Notes under the pieces: model-generated | Seen by the model: only the letters and a program-made list of their open reading frames with translations | Databases searched by the model: none | What the model was told of the DNA's origin: nothing | Part shown: positions 35,595-44,456 of the stretch, piece by piece | How positions within the stretch are numbered: the stretch's first letter is position 1 | Layout of the letters: every line of letters starts with the position of its first letter | From: Lichenihabitans sp033947565 | GTDB lineage: Bacteria > Pseudomonadota > Alphaproteobacteria > Rhizobiales > Beijerinckiaceae | NCBI RefSeq assembly: GCF_033947565.1 | Contig: NZ_JARPVX010000013.1 | Location: 1-64,000 of the forward strand | Direction: 5' to 3' | DNA: 64,000 bases | Made by a program: the position numbers and the translations under genes

Positions 35595-36344
35595 ATGTCC
35601 GAAGGCAAGAAGATCGCCCTGGTGACGGGGGCCGGCACCGGGATCGGCAAGGCCGTGGCGCTGGCGCTCGGCCGGGCCGGTTATCGGGTGGTGTTGAGCG
35701 GCCGCCGCCAGGCCGTGCTCGACGCCGTGGCGGTCGAGATCGGTGCCGATGCGGTGGCGATCGCGGCCGATCTGACGGAGCCGGCCTCCGTGGCGCAGCT
35801 TTTCGCCGCGATCCGCGACCGCTTCGGGCGGCTCGATCTCCTGTTCAACAACGCCGGCACGGGCGCCCCGGCGATCCCGCTCGAGGATCTCAGCGTCGCC
35901 CAATGGAAGGCCGTCATCGACACCAACGTGACGGGCGTCTTCTTGTGCACCCAGGAAGCGTTCCGGATCATGAAGGCGCAGGACCCGCGTGGCGGCCGCA
36001 TCATCAACAACGGCTCGATCTCGGCCACCGCGCCGCGACCGCATTCCGCCCCCTACACGGCGTCCAAACATGCCGTGCTGGGGCTCACCAAGTCGACGGC
36101 CCTCGACGGGCGTCGCTACGACATCGCCTGCGGCCAGATCGACATCGGCAACACTGAAACCACCATGGCGCTGAAGATGAAGGACGGCGTGCTGCAGGCC
36201 GACCTCTCGACACGTGTCGAGCCCACCTTCGATGTGGCCCATGTGGCGGATGCGGTGGTCTATATGGCGGGCCTGCCGCTCGACGCCAACGTGCTGAACA
36301 TGACCGTCATGGCCACCAAGATGCCCTTCGTGGGCCGCGGCTGA
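35595..36344 (+). CDS. SDR family NAD(P)-dependent oxidoreductase
   Basis: This 249-residue classical SDR has VTGAGTGIGKAVALAL (cofactor site), LLFNNAGTGAP, and the catalytic serine and YTASK in NNGSISATAPRP and SAPYTASKHAVLGLTK. The specific substrate is not evident. Clustering with denD and a ribose-type transporter points to sugar or sugar-acid oxidation. AGGGAGG precedes the ATG. It converges on the beta-helix gene, 13 bp away. Confidence 0.88.
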   Translation: MSEGKKIALVTGAGTGIGKAVALALGRAGYRVVLSGRRQAVLDAVAVEIGADAVAIAADLTEPASVAQLFAAIRDRFGRLDLLFNNAGTGAPAIPLEDLSVAQWKAVIDTNVTGVFLCTQEAFRIMKAQDPRGGRIINNGSISATAPRPHSAPYTASKHAVLGLTKSTALDGRRYDIACGQIDIGNTETTMALKMKDGVLQADLSTRVEPTFDVAHVADAVVYMAGLPLDANVLNMTVMATKMPFVGRG

Positions 36345-36357
36345 GCCGCGCTCCCGG

Positions 36358-37881
36358 TCAGTGCACGTAGGCCCCGACATCGACCGGCGCGGTGCGTGCT
36401 TTTGCCAGGATGTCGAGCGCCGGGGCGCTTGTGGCGGTGCCGAACCCGATGGCCACGCTGGTCGAGCGCAGACGCAGGTCGAAGCTGCCGGTCGCGGTGT
36501 TCAGTGTCACGAAGCCGCTGAGCACGGCCGGCAGCACCGAATTCGCCGTGCCGGTCGAGCCTGAGCTGATCACCGTCTTGGTGCCGCTCGGGTAGGTGGT
36601 GATCGAGGCGGCGGCGATGTTGTGGTCGAAGGCCGTGTTGCCCGACGCGATGTCGAGCTGGGTGGCGATGTTGTTGCGCACCGTGACGCCGCTCGAGACC
36701 GTGCCGTCCTTGGCGTCGTGGATCTGGATCCAGCTCGGGTGGCCGGTCGGGTCCGAAGACACGACGGTGTTGTTCAACACCTTCGAGCTTTGGGCGCCGT
36801 AGAGCGTGATGCCGTTCCAGCTGTTCACCGCCACCACGTTGTTCTGCACGATCAGGCCGCTCCACTTGCCGTCGAAGAACGAGATGCCCTGCATGTAGGT
36901 CGTGCTGGCATCCCCCGTCTTCGTGACGATGTTGCCGTCCACCACCACGTTGGTGTTGGTGGCCGTGACGCCGCTCGTCACCGTCGACCAGCCCTGGATG
37001 CCGTCCGCATGCAACGGATCGAGGGTGGTGTTGAGCCCGTTCTTGATGGTGTTGTTCTTGATCAGCAGGTTGCTGGCTGTGATGTCGATGGCGTCGTTGC
37101 TGAAGCTTTCGAACAGGTTGCCCTGCACGAGCCCCTTCTCGGTCGTCATCACCAGGGCATTCGAGTTGTTGATGAAATGGTTGCCCGTGACGCTTGTGCA
37201 GGGCGAACTCGCCCGCAGCGCATAGGAATAAGGGTCGTTGAGCCAGTCGGCGGCCGTCCAGCCGCTGGTCGAGGCGGCGGCCTCGAAGGTGTTGGTGTCG
37301 AACACGATGTCGGTGGTCTGGCCTTCCCAATCCCCGTACCCGGTGATCGTCAGGTAGCCGCTCGGCATCGCCACCGTGGTGGCGCCCGTCACGGTCGAGG
37401 CCGCGCCCCGGAAGGTGAGGCCCTGGAACATCCACTTGGCCGAGCTGACGACCGTCAGCTTGTCGATCACCGGCGTGGCGCCGGGCGCCGCCGCCACGGT
37501 GATGAAGTCGCTGTTGAACATGTTGCTGATCGCCACCGAGCCATGATCGCCGGATCTCAGCAGGATCAGGTCGCCCGCCTTGACGGGGGCGGTGGCATTG
37601 ATGGCGTGCAGGGTCGTATCGGTGCCGTTCTCGTAGGCCAGGCCCGCATGGCCTTGTGTCGAGATGATCTGATTGCCGACCGTGACCACATCGGCCAGTG
37701 TTCGCCAGGGCTTTGCCGAAGACCCATCACCCGAAGTGCTGCCATTCACAGGATCGACATAAAAGGTGCTGTGTCCGGTTTTCAATGCAGGCACCGAGCA
37801 GCCTGAATACACGCTTGCCGCAAAGGCCGGCATGGGCGGTATGACTGGCAGCAGGGCAGCCAGAATGTAAGTAAGCTTCAT
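36358..37881 (-). CDS. Secreted right-handed parallel beta-helix protein
   Basis: This 507-residue protein has a Sec signal peptide (MKLTYILAALLPVIPPMPAFA) and then repeated short beta-strand turns rich in Asn, Val, Ile and Thr (for example VVDGNIVTKTGD and LLIKNNTIKNG), the pattern of pectate-lyase-like parallel beta-helices. Such proteins bind or cleave polysaccharides outside the cell; catalytic residues cannot be assigned by eye. A perfect CtrA box lies 45 bp upstream, so cell-cycle control is likely. GGGGG precedes the ATG. Confidence 0.85.
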   Translation of the reverse strand: MKLTYILAALLPVIPPMPAFAASVYSGCSVPALKTGHSTFYVDPVNGSTSGDGSSAKPWRTLADVVTVGNQIISTQGHAGLAYENGTDTTLHAINATAPVKAGDLILLRSGDHGSVAISNMFNSDFITVAAAPGATPVIDKLTVVSSAKWMFQGLTFRGAASTVTGATTVAMPSGYLTITGYGDWEGQTTDIVFDTNTFEAAASTSGWTAADWLNDPYSYALRASSPCTSVTGNHFINNSNALVMTTEKGLVQGNLFESFSNDAIDITASNLLIKNNTIKNGLNTTLDPLHADGIQGWSTVTSGVTATNTNVVVDGNIVTKTGDASTTYMQGISFFDGKWSGLIVQNNVVAVNSWNGITLYGAQSSKVLNNTVVSSDPTGHPSWIQIHDAKDGTVSSGVTVRNNIATQLDIASGNTAFDHNIAAASITTYPSGTKTVISSGSTGTANSVLPAVLSGFVTLNTATGSFDLRLRSTSVAIGFGTATSAPALDILAKARTAPVDVGAYVH

Positions 37882-37924
37882 CTAACCCCCAGATCTATTT
37901 GCACCGGGAGCGTCGTAGGTCTGC

Positions 37925-37940
37925 GTTAAGACAACATTAA
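37925..37940 (-). promoter_or_regulatory. CtrA box upstream of the beta-helix gene
   Basis: Read on the minus strand, TTAA, seven bases (TGTTGTC) and TTAAC match the full CtrA consensus exactly, oriented toward the gene starting at 37881. The 45-bp distance fits a site overlapping the -35 region. Confidence 0.68.
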
Positions 37941-38105
37941 AGACACAACTAACCATTTTGTGACGCGGCGGAATTGCGGCGGAAATGCTTGAAATGCGTG
38001 GGAAAATTCCCCTCGAAAAATCTCTGTCAAAAGTTGCAACGCCGGTGTTCGATCGGTCGCGCCGCTTGCTATGGTCCGTGTCGTGACTACGAGAAGCGAA
38101 TCCTG

Positions 38106-39305
38106 ATGACGACGCTGTATGGCCGACCGATTGTGCGGCGGGATCTCGCGGCCCGGTCGGGCGCGCTCGCGGCCTTCGGGGGCGTTCGTCTCCTCGAGCT
38201 TTGCGACGGGGTCGAGCGCGGCAACCGGATGCTGGAGTTCCGCACCGGCTCGGGGTTGCGCTTCACGGTGCTGCTCGATCGCGGCATGGACCTCGCCGAA
38301 TGCGAGCATAACGGCCGGGCGATCGGCTGGCATTCGCCGGCAGGCTTTCGCAACCCCGCCCTGCACGAGCCCGAAGGGGAAGGCGGCCTCGGGTTCCTCA
38401 GGTCGTTCTCGGGCCTGCTGGCCACCTGCGGGCTCGACCACGTCGGCTTCATGGCCGAGGAGCCGGCCGACCACTACAATTACGGGCCTCGCCACACCGT
38501 CCGGCATGCCATCCATGGCCGTGTCAGCATGGTTCCGGCTCGCCTGACCGGCTATGGCGAGCGGTGGGAAGGCGACCGCTGCATCCTGTGGGCCGAAGGC
38601 GTCGTGCGGCAGGCGGCTCTTTTCGGTGAAAACCTCGTGCTGGTGCGTCGCATCGAGGCCGACCTCGGCGGCGACGCGATCCGCCTGTCTGACCGGGTGG
38701 TGAACGAGGGCTTTTACCCGACGCCGCACATGGTCTGCTACCATTTCAACATCGGCTATCCGGTGCTGAGCCAAGGGTCGCGCTACCTGGCGCCGATCGC
38801 CGACGTGGTCTGGGCGTCGCATGCCGGCGATGGCTACCGACGCTCGGGTGTCGGCTATCGCACGATGCCGGAGCCGCAACCCCGCTTCCATGAGCAGGTC
38901 TGGCAGCACGAGATGGCGGCCGCCCCCGACGGGGTCGTGCCGGTGGCGCTGGTCAACGATGCGCTCGGCCTTGGCCTGATGGTCGACAGCCGCAAGGATC
39001 AGCTTCCGTGCTTCTACCAATGGCAGAATTTTCAGGCCGGCGCCTATGCGCTCGGGATCGAGCCCGCCACCAACCACATCCTCGGCCACGCTTATGCGCG
39101 GCAGCAGGGCGAACTGGCGATGCTCGACCATGGCGAGGAGCGGCGCTACGACCTGACCCTGCACGTGCTGCCCGGGGCGGAGGCCATCGCGGCCGCGGAA
39201 GCGCGCATCCGCGCCATCGCGGGCCAGCCCGACACGGAGTTCCCGGCGCCGTCGGGCCGGCATCTGCCCCTCGCAGCCGCTCCGCAGGGCACGATCCGAC
39301 CCTGA
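38106..39305 (+). CDS. DUF4432 (aldose-epimerase-like) family protein
   Basis: This 399-residue protein has the galactose-mutarotase-like beta-sandwich of DUF4432: FTVLLDRGMDLAEC, then GLLATCGLDHVG, RHAIHGRVS and a C-terminal GIEPATNHILG. Family members occur with sugar catabolic operons and are thought to act on sugar anomers or epimers, but the reaction is unproven. ATG at 38106 is chosen on family length. It may belong functionally with the denD and ABC cluster upstream, though it lies beyond the minus-strand beta-helix gene. Confidence 0.82.
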   Translation: MTTLYGRPIVRRDLAARSGALAAFGGVRLLELCDGVERGNRMLEFRTGSGLRFTVLLDRGMDLAECEHNGRAIGWHSPAGFRNPALHEPEGEGGLGFLRSFSGLLATCGLDHVGFMAEEPADHYNYGPRHTVRHAIHGRVSMVPARLTGYGERWEGDRCILWAEGVVRQAALFGENLVLVRRIEADLGGDAIRLSDRVVNEGFYPTPHMVCYHFNIGYPVLSQGSRYLAPIADVVWASHAGDGYRRSGVGYRTMPEPQPRFHEQVWQHEMAAAPDGVVPVALVNDALGLGLMVDSRKDQLPCFYQWQNFQAGAYALGIEPATNHILGHAYARQQGELAMLDHGEERRYDLTLHVLPGAEAIAAAEARIRAIAGQPDTEFPAPSGRHLPLAAAPQGTIRP

Positions 39306-39333
39306 GCGCCCATCGAGGGGTGCGGCCCGCCCG

Positions 39334-39789
39334 TCACCCGTCCATGCGGTCGAACGCCACCCCGAAGGCCAGGATCAGCCCTTTCAGATCGGGCTCGGCC
39401 ACGGCGTCGGCGGCTTCGATATAGTTGAACCATTGGCGCGTGCGCTGCTTGCGTTCGCGCCATGTCGCCCGTTCGACGCGGACCTCGAGCGGGAACACGT
39501 CCACCCGGCAGGGCCAGCTTTTGCCGCCGATGCCGCGCTTGATATAAACGTAGCTGCCGATCGCGGCCTTGGCCACGGCGCCGCTGATGCCGGCCTCCTC
39601 CATGGCTTCGCGGGCCGCGGTGCCGCGTGGCCGGCGGCCCTTCATGGGCCAGCCTTTCGGAACCACCCAGCGGCGGGTTTCGCGCGAGGTGATCAGCATG
39701 ATCTCCAGGCCGTCGCCGCGGCGGAACGGCAACGCCGCATATTGCTGCCGGACCTGCTCGACCTGCCCGGGCGCGCGGAGCTTCTTCAT
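39334..39789 (-). CDS. Nudix hydrolase
   Basis: This 151-residue protein has a Nudix box in GTAAREAMEEAGI with the preceding PKGWPMKGRR, typical of the small DIPP-like Nudix proteins of alphaproteobacteria, which act on diphosphoinositol-type or dinucleoside polyphosphates in eukaryotic homologues. The bacterial substrate is unknown. It converges on the DUF4432 gene. Confidence 0.88.
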   Translation of the reverse strand: MKKLRAPGQVEQVRQQYAALPFRRGDGLEIMLITSRETRRWVVPKGWPMKGRRPRGTAAREAMEEAGISGAVAKAAIGSYVYIKRGIGGKSWPCRVDVFPLEVRVERATWRERKQRTRQWFNYIEAADAVAEPDLKGLILAFGVAFDRMDG

Positions 39790-39961
39790 GCCATGTCGTA
39801 CTCCGCCGGGCCGTCAGGTGATGGTGCCTTGTGCTGGCGTTCATGCGCCGCGTCCATCCCCGAACAGACCCGTTGGTGTCGCATCGGCGACATTCTGGCC
39901 GGCTCAACAGATTTCGGTCAACGAAACCGCGTCGAACCACCATCCAGAAAACGACATCGGC

Positions 39962-40759
39962 TTATTGCAGGACGGGGTAGCCCTGCCGCTCGGCCGCGTC
40001 TTGCATGGCCGTGATGACCGCATAGGCCTCGACCGGCAGAACCTCGACGCCCTCCAGCAGCAAGGCTTGCGCCGCGGGGGTGTGCCCGTCGCAGGCCGCG
40101 GCCAAGGCCGTCCGCAAACGCGTCAGGTCCAGGTCCGACGTCGATGGCGCGGTGACGAACGGAAGCCCGGGGGCTTGGTCCGTCAGGCACAGCACCCGGA
40201 GCCCTGCCGTTTCCTCGGGCGCATGCGCCTGCACGAGCGCCAGGGTGACGACGTCGATGGCCGCAAGGTCGGCTTCGCCGACACGAACGGCCCGCAACGA
40301 GGCGCGATGGCTTCCCGTCTCTGAGGTGGAGGCAAGGAAACGGCCCTTCGTGGCCCACGGCGCCACAAGGGCCCGCAGGGCATTGTAGCCGGATTGCGAG
40401 TCGCGGCTGTTATAGGCCGCGCGGCGGCCCGCCATGGCGGCGATGTTTTGGGCTGTTTCGTCGGCGCGGACCATGACGGCGCTCCGGTAGAAAGCGCCCT
40501 CGCAGCCCGGCGCCCGAAAGCGCGGCGTCGCCACATAGCGCACCCCATGTCGCAAGCTCGTGACGAACGGATAACCGCAGGTCTGGCTGAGCAGCAGGGC
40601 CGGGTCGCGCCAATGCGGAACGAGCTCCGCCGGGTGGGCCAGAGCGACCGGCAGCGCGGCGATGTTCTGGTCGGCGAGGCATTGCCGGAGATGCGGCCAG
40701 AAGCGCGCCATCGCATCGGGATCGACCGCATACATGGGCCAGGACACGGATCGGACCAA
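39962..40759 (-). CDS. PhnD-like substrate-binding protein without signal peptide
   Basis: This 265-residue protein resembles phosphate/phosphite/phosphonate-binding proteins (PhnD): LLLSQTCGYPFVTSL, then YNSRDSQSGYNALRALV and LPFVTAPSTS. Unlike transported PhnD it begins MVRSVSWPMYAVDPDAM with no signal peptide, so it is probably cytoplasmic, or the protein has been repurposed. No permease or ATPase is adjacent. It is divergent from the che operon, sharing a 306-bp intergenic region with it. Confidence 0.78.
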   Translation of the reverse strand: MVRSVSWPMYAVDPDAMARFWPHLRQCLADQNIAALPVALAHPAELVPHWRDPALLLSQTCGYPFVTSLRHGVRYVATPRFRAPGCEGAFYRSAVMVRADETAQNIAAMAGRRAAYNSRDSQSGYNALRALVAPWATKGRFLASTSETGSHRASLRAVRVGEADLAAIDVVTLALVQAHAPEETAGLRVLCLTDQAPGLPFVTAPSTSDLDLTRLRTALAAACDGHTPAAQALLLEGVEVLPVEAYAVITAMQDAAERQGYPVLQ

Positions 40760-41065
40760 GCGTCGGGCTCCGGTGAGGGGGTGTTCTTCGCATCCTAGAA
40801 GGCGGCGTGTCGTAGAGGAAACAGCATCGGTCCGGCAAACCTTGGCAACGATACCTGCGTGTTACGTTTCGTTCTCTTTGTTTGCTCGTTTTGGCCCTGA
40901 GCCGGCCCATTCGGCCTTTTCCGGCCATCCCTAAGTCCCGGGCGCCTCGCGATTTAATCGAATGGCAATCGCTTCGCCACATGTTGGCTCGAGCCTGAAG
41001 GAACAGGTCGCCGGCAGTGCGACCCCATGGAGCCCCATGACCCGTCGCCCCAAAGGACAGATCGC
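40760..41065. other. 306-bp intergenic region upstream of the che operon
   Basis: This divergent region must hold the promoters of the che operon and of the PhnD-like gene. It is AT-richer around 40860-40890 and 40950-40970. I found no convincing sigma70, sigma28, CtrA or stress-type element. A GG-N10-GC spacing at 40964-40977 is too weak to call sigma54. Confidence 0.5.
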
Positions 41066-41368
41066 ATGACCGGCCTTTCCGCAGAAACCTTGTCGGCACC
41101 CAATGTCGTGGTGCTGGACGAAACCCTCGACCTCAACGCCGCCTCGGAGCTGGCCCGCACCTTCGCGGGCCTGCGTGGCGCGCCGGTGACGATCGACCCG
41201 TCCCATGTGGGCCGGGTGGGCGCCCAATGCGTCCAGGTGCTGATCGCGGCCCGCAAGACCTGGATGGCCGACGGGACCTATTTCACGGTGACGCCTGGAT
41301 CGGAGCCGTTCAACGAGGGGTTGGACCTGCTTGGGCTGACCTCCTTCTTCTCCAACGAGAGAGCCTGA
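41066..41368 (+). CDS. STAS-domain protein of the che operon
   Basis: This 100-residue single STAS domain starts MTGLSAETLSAPNVVVLDE. In the anti-anti-sigma alignment the phosphorylatable Ser of the DSSG motif reads Gly/Ala (GRVGAQCVQVLIAA), so classic SpoIIAA-type regulation is unlikely. It takes the position of the small orf2/CheS gene in the rhizobial che operon, where CheS helps CheA act on CheY1; equating the two is inference. AAAGGACAG precedes the ATG. cheY follows with 2 bp between. Confidence 0.8.
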   Translation: MTGLSAETLSAPNVVVLDETLDLNAASELARTFAGLRGAPVTIDPSHVGRVGAQCVQVLIAARKTWMADGTYFTVTPGSEPFNEGLDLLGLTSFFSNERA

Positions 41369-41370
41369 TA

Positions 41371-41736
41371 ATGAGCAAGACCATCCTCACGGTGGATGAT
41401 TCCCGGACCATGCGCGACATGCTGCGCCTGGCTCTTTCGGCCGCCGGTTATTCGGTGATCCAGGCCGAAGATGGTGTGCACGGGCTCGAGGTCCTGGCCG
41501 ATTCCGATCCGGATGTCATCATCACGGACATCAACATGCCCCGGATGGACGGCTTCGGCTTCATCTCGGGCGTGCGCCAGGGCGGTCGCCATCGCGCCGT
41601 GCCGATCCTGGTCCTGTCGACCGAGAGCGACATCGAGAAGAAGCAGCGCGCCCGCTCGGCCGGAGCCACAGGTTGGATCGTCAAGCCCTTCGATCCGGTC
41701 AAGCTGGTGGACGCCGTTCGTCGCGTTTCCGCCTGA
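41371..41736 (+). CDS. cheY: Chemotaxis response regulator CheY (first copy)
   Basis: This 121-residue single-domain receiver has the acidic pocket VDD (residues 8-10), phospho-acceptor Asp53 in ITDINMPRMDG, a Ser/Thr switch in VLSTES, and the conserved Lys in WIVKPFD. CheA phosphorylates it. In Sinorhizobium the promoter-proximal CheY1 serves as a phosphate sink for CheY2; the same role here is inferred from position. It lies between the STAS gene and cheA. Confidence 0.93.
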   Translation: MSKTILTVDDSRTMRDMLRLALSAAGYSVIQAEDGVHGLEVLADSDPDVIITDINMPRMDGFGFISGVRQGGRHRAVPILVLSTESDIEKKQRARSAGATGWIVKPFDPVKLVDAVRRVSA

Positions 41737-41781
41737 TCCCCTGACACCGCAGCCCAGCCCGCCTGCCGAGGAGCTTCTCTC

Positions 41782-43986
41782 TTGGATACGATGGCCGCCA
41801 TCAAGCAGACCTTTTTCCAGGAATGCGAGGAACAGCTCACAGAACTCGAGGCGGGCCTCCTGCAGCTCGACGACGGCAACCATGATTCCGAGGTCGTCAA
41901 TGCCGTGTTCCGGGCCGTCCACTCGATCAAGGGCGGAGCCGGCGCTTTCAACCTGACGGCCCTGGTGCAGTTCGCCCATGTGTTCGAAAGCGCCATGGAC
42001 CGCGTCCGGGTGGGCAAGCTGCATCCTTCGCCCGACGTTTTGCGGGTGATGCTGCGCGCCGCCGACGTGCTGGCCGACTTCGTGCGGGCTGCCCGCGAGG
42101 ACGATGTCGTGCCGGCCGAGCGCAGCGCCGGCATCGTGCTGGAGCTGAAGGCGCTGGCCGAAGGTCAGGGCGTGGCGCCCGCCGGGGCCGCCCCGGCGCC
42201 CGCGCCGGTCGCGGAGGCCGAAGCGGAACTCGAATTCATTCCGATCGCCATCGACCTGTCGTCCTTTGACGACCTCCTGGCCCCGCCATCGGGCCCAGCC
42301 GGCTTCCGCATCGGCTTCAAGCCCCACCCGGCGCTTTACGCCAACGGCAATGAGGCCGTGATCCTGATCCGCGAAGTCGGCCGCCTCGGCACGTTGCGGG
42401 TGACCTGCGACACCGACGAGGCGCCCGGGCTCGACGGCCTCGATCCCGAAGGCGCCTACCTGTTCTGGACGCTCGAGCTCGAAACCGACAAAAGCGAAGC
42501 CGACGTCCGCAGCATCTTCGATTTCGCCGAATATGATTGCGTGTTGAGCTTCGAGCCCCTGGCGGCACCCGCGGCGCTGCCGGACCTGCCGGTCGTAGAA
42601 ACCGAACTCGAGTTCCACGCCATCCCGGTCGAGTTCGTGGCGTTGCCGGACGAGCCGGTGGCGGTCGCGCCTCCGGCGATCGAGGCTCCTCTCGCCCCGA
42701 GCCCCGCCGCGCCCCGGGCCGCGGTCGAACCGCCCCATGCAGAAGCCGCCGCGGCCGGAGCCAAGCGCGAGGTGGCGGCCGCTGCCGCGCCCACCATCCG
42801 GGTCGACCTCGAGCGTGTCGACCGCCTGATCAATCTTGTGGGCGAGTTGGTCATCAACCAGGCCATGCTGGCCGTGCGGGTCACGGAGGCCGGCCTGGCC
42901 CGCGTGTCCGCCGTGGCGGTCGGTCTCGACGAGCTCGAGCAACTGACCCGCGAGATCCAGGACAGCGTCATGGCGATCCGGGCGCAGCCGGTCCGCTCGG
43001 TGTTCCAGCGCATGCCACGCCTCGTGCGCGAAGTGGCGGCCCAGACCGGCAAGACGGTCCGGCTCGTCACCGAGGGCGAGGGCACGGAAGTCGACAAGAC
43101 CGTCATCGAACGCTTGAGCGACCCGCTCACCCATATGATCCGCAACGCGATCGATCATGGGCTCGAGAAGCCGGAGAAGCGGCTTGCCGCCGGCAAGCCC
43201 GAAGAGGGTCTCGTCAAGCTGGTGGCGCTGCACCGGTCGGGCCGCATCGTCATCGAGGTGTCGGACGACGGCGGCGGCATCAACCGCGAGCGGGTGCGCC
43301 AGATCGCGGTCGACAAGGGCCTGATCTCGCCCGACGCCAAGCTGACCGACGACGAAATCGACAACCTGATCTTCCTGCCGGGCTTCTCGACCGCCGCGGT
43401 CGTGTCCGACATCTCGGGTCGCGGTGTCGGCATGGATGTGGTGAAGCGCTCGATCCAGGCGCTTGGCGGCCGCATCGCCATCTCGTCGCGTCCCGGCGAG
43501 GGCTCCACCTTCACCATGAGCCTGCCGCTGACCTTGGCGGTGCTCGACGGCATGGTGGTGACGGTGGCCGACCAGACCCTGGTGATCCCGCTGACCGCCA
43601 TCGTCGAAACGCTGCTGCCGCGCTCCACCACGGTGCACAATTACGGCGAGGGCACCCGGTTGATCGGCGTGCGCAACGGCTTCATCCCGCTGATCGATGT
43701 GGGTGAGATGCTGCAGTTCCGGCCCGGGGTCGACGATCCGAAAACCGGCATCGCGCTGCTGGTCGAGACCGAGGGCGGCGCTCGCAACGCGCTCCTGGTG
43801 GATGCCATCCAGGGGCAGCGCCAGGTGGTGATCAAGTCTCTGGAAACCAATTACGGCCACGTTCCTGGAATCGCGGCCGCCACCATCCTGGGCGACGGGC
43901 GCGTGGCGCTGATCCTGGATGTCGATGCCGTCGTATCGGCTTCGCGCGACGACGCCGCGGCCCAATCCTTCGCACTCGCAGGGTGA
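41782..43986 (+). CDS. cheA: Chemotaxis histidine kinase CheA
   Basis: This 734-residue kinase has an HPt domain with phosphorylated His47 in AVHSIKGGAGAF, a central region of beta-rich repeats and an Ala/Pro-rich linker (about 320-340), a dimerisation domain, an ATPase domain with NAIDHGLE, SDDGGGI and DISGRGVGMDVV, and a C-terminal CheW-like domain. It phosphorylates both CheYs and CheB. TTG at 41782 is preferred: GAGGAG lies 7 bp upstream and the N-terminus MDTMAAIKQTFFQE matches relatives. ATG at 41791 is the alternative. Confidence 0.96.
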   Translation: MDTMAAIKQTFFQECEEQLTELEAGLLQLDDGNHDSEVVNAVFRAVHSIKGGAGAFNLTALVQFAHVFESAMDRVRVGKLHPSPDVLRVMLRAADVLADFVRAAREDDVVPAERSAGIVLELKALAEGQGVAPAGAAPAPAPVAEAEAELEFIPIAIDLSSFDDLLAPPSGPAGFRIGFKPHPALYANGNEAVILIREVGRLGTLRVTCDTDEAPGLDGLDPEGAYLFWTLELETDKSEADVRSIFDFAEYDCVLSFEPLAAPAALPDLPVVETELEFHAIPVEFVALPDEPVAVAPPAIEAPLAPSPAAPRAAVEPPHAEAAAAGAKREVAAAAAPTIRVDLERVDRLINLVGELVINQAMLAVRVTEAGLARVSAVAVGLDELEQLTREIQDSVMAIRAQPVRSVFQRMPRLVREVAAQTGKTVRLVTEGEGTEVDKTVIERLSDPLTHMIRNAIDHGLEKPEKRLAAGKPEEGLVKLVALHRSGRIVIEVSDDGGGINRERVRQIAVDKGLISPDAKLTDDEIDNLIFLPGFSTAAVVSDISGRGVGMDVVKRSIQALGGRIAISSRPGEGSTFTMSLPLTLAVLDGMVVTVADQTLVIPLTAIVETLLPRSTTVHNYGEGTRLIGVRNGFIPLIDVGEMLQFRPGVDDPKTGIALLVETEGGARNALLVDAIQGQRQVVIKSLETNYGHVPGIAAATILGDGRVALILDVDAVVSASRDDAAAQSFALAG

Positions 43987-43991
43987 ACACC

Positions 43992-44456
43992 ATGACTGAC
44001 CGCATCAAGGAAGCAGGCAAGATGCTGGAACTCGTGTCCTTCCGCATCGGCGACCAGGAATTCTGCGTCGACATCATGTCGGTCCGCGAAATCCGCGGCT
44101 GGACGCCCGCAACCGTGCTGCCGCACTCGCCGGCCTTTGTGCGCGGTGTCATCAACCTGCGCGGCGCCGTGTTGTCGATCGTCGACCTCGGGGCGCGCTT
44201 CGGCCTGCCGCTGGCCGAGCCTTCCGCCCGCCACGTCATCATCGTGGCCCAGGTCGGGCCGCAGGTGGTGGGCCTTCTGGTGGACGCCGTGTCGGACATC
44301 CTGACGGTCTCGACCGACTCGATCCAGCCGACCCCGGATGTCGCCTCGGAACTGGCGCGTTCCTTCGTGCAGGGCGTGCTGGCCATCGACAACCGCATGA
44401 TCAGCCTGATCTCGCTCGACCACGTGCTGCCGGCGCCCGACAGGCTGGCCGCGTGA
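43992..44456 (+). CDS. cheW: Chemotaxis coupling protein CheW
   Basis: This 154-residue CheW domain protein links receptors to CheA: FRIGDQEFCVDIMSVREIRGW, HSPAFVRGVINLRG and VGLLVDAVSDIL are the signatures. It has no extra domains. ATG at 43992 is preferred, with GTG at 43983 possible. The downstream cheR start overlaps its stop codon. Confidence 0.95.
   Translation: MTDRIKEAGKMLELVSFRIGDQEFCVDIMSVREIRGWTPATVLPHSPAFVRGVINLRGAVLSIVDLGARFGLPLAEPSARHVIIVAQVGPQVVGLLVDAVSDILTVSTDSIQPTPDVASELARSFVQGVLAIDNRMISLISLDHVLPAPDRLAA

Noticed and set aside
40964..40977. GG-N10-GC spacing before the che operon as a sigma54 promoter
   Set aside because: The flanking bases do not match TGGCAC / TTGCA, and such spacing is common by chance in this composition.
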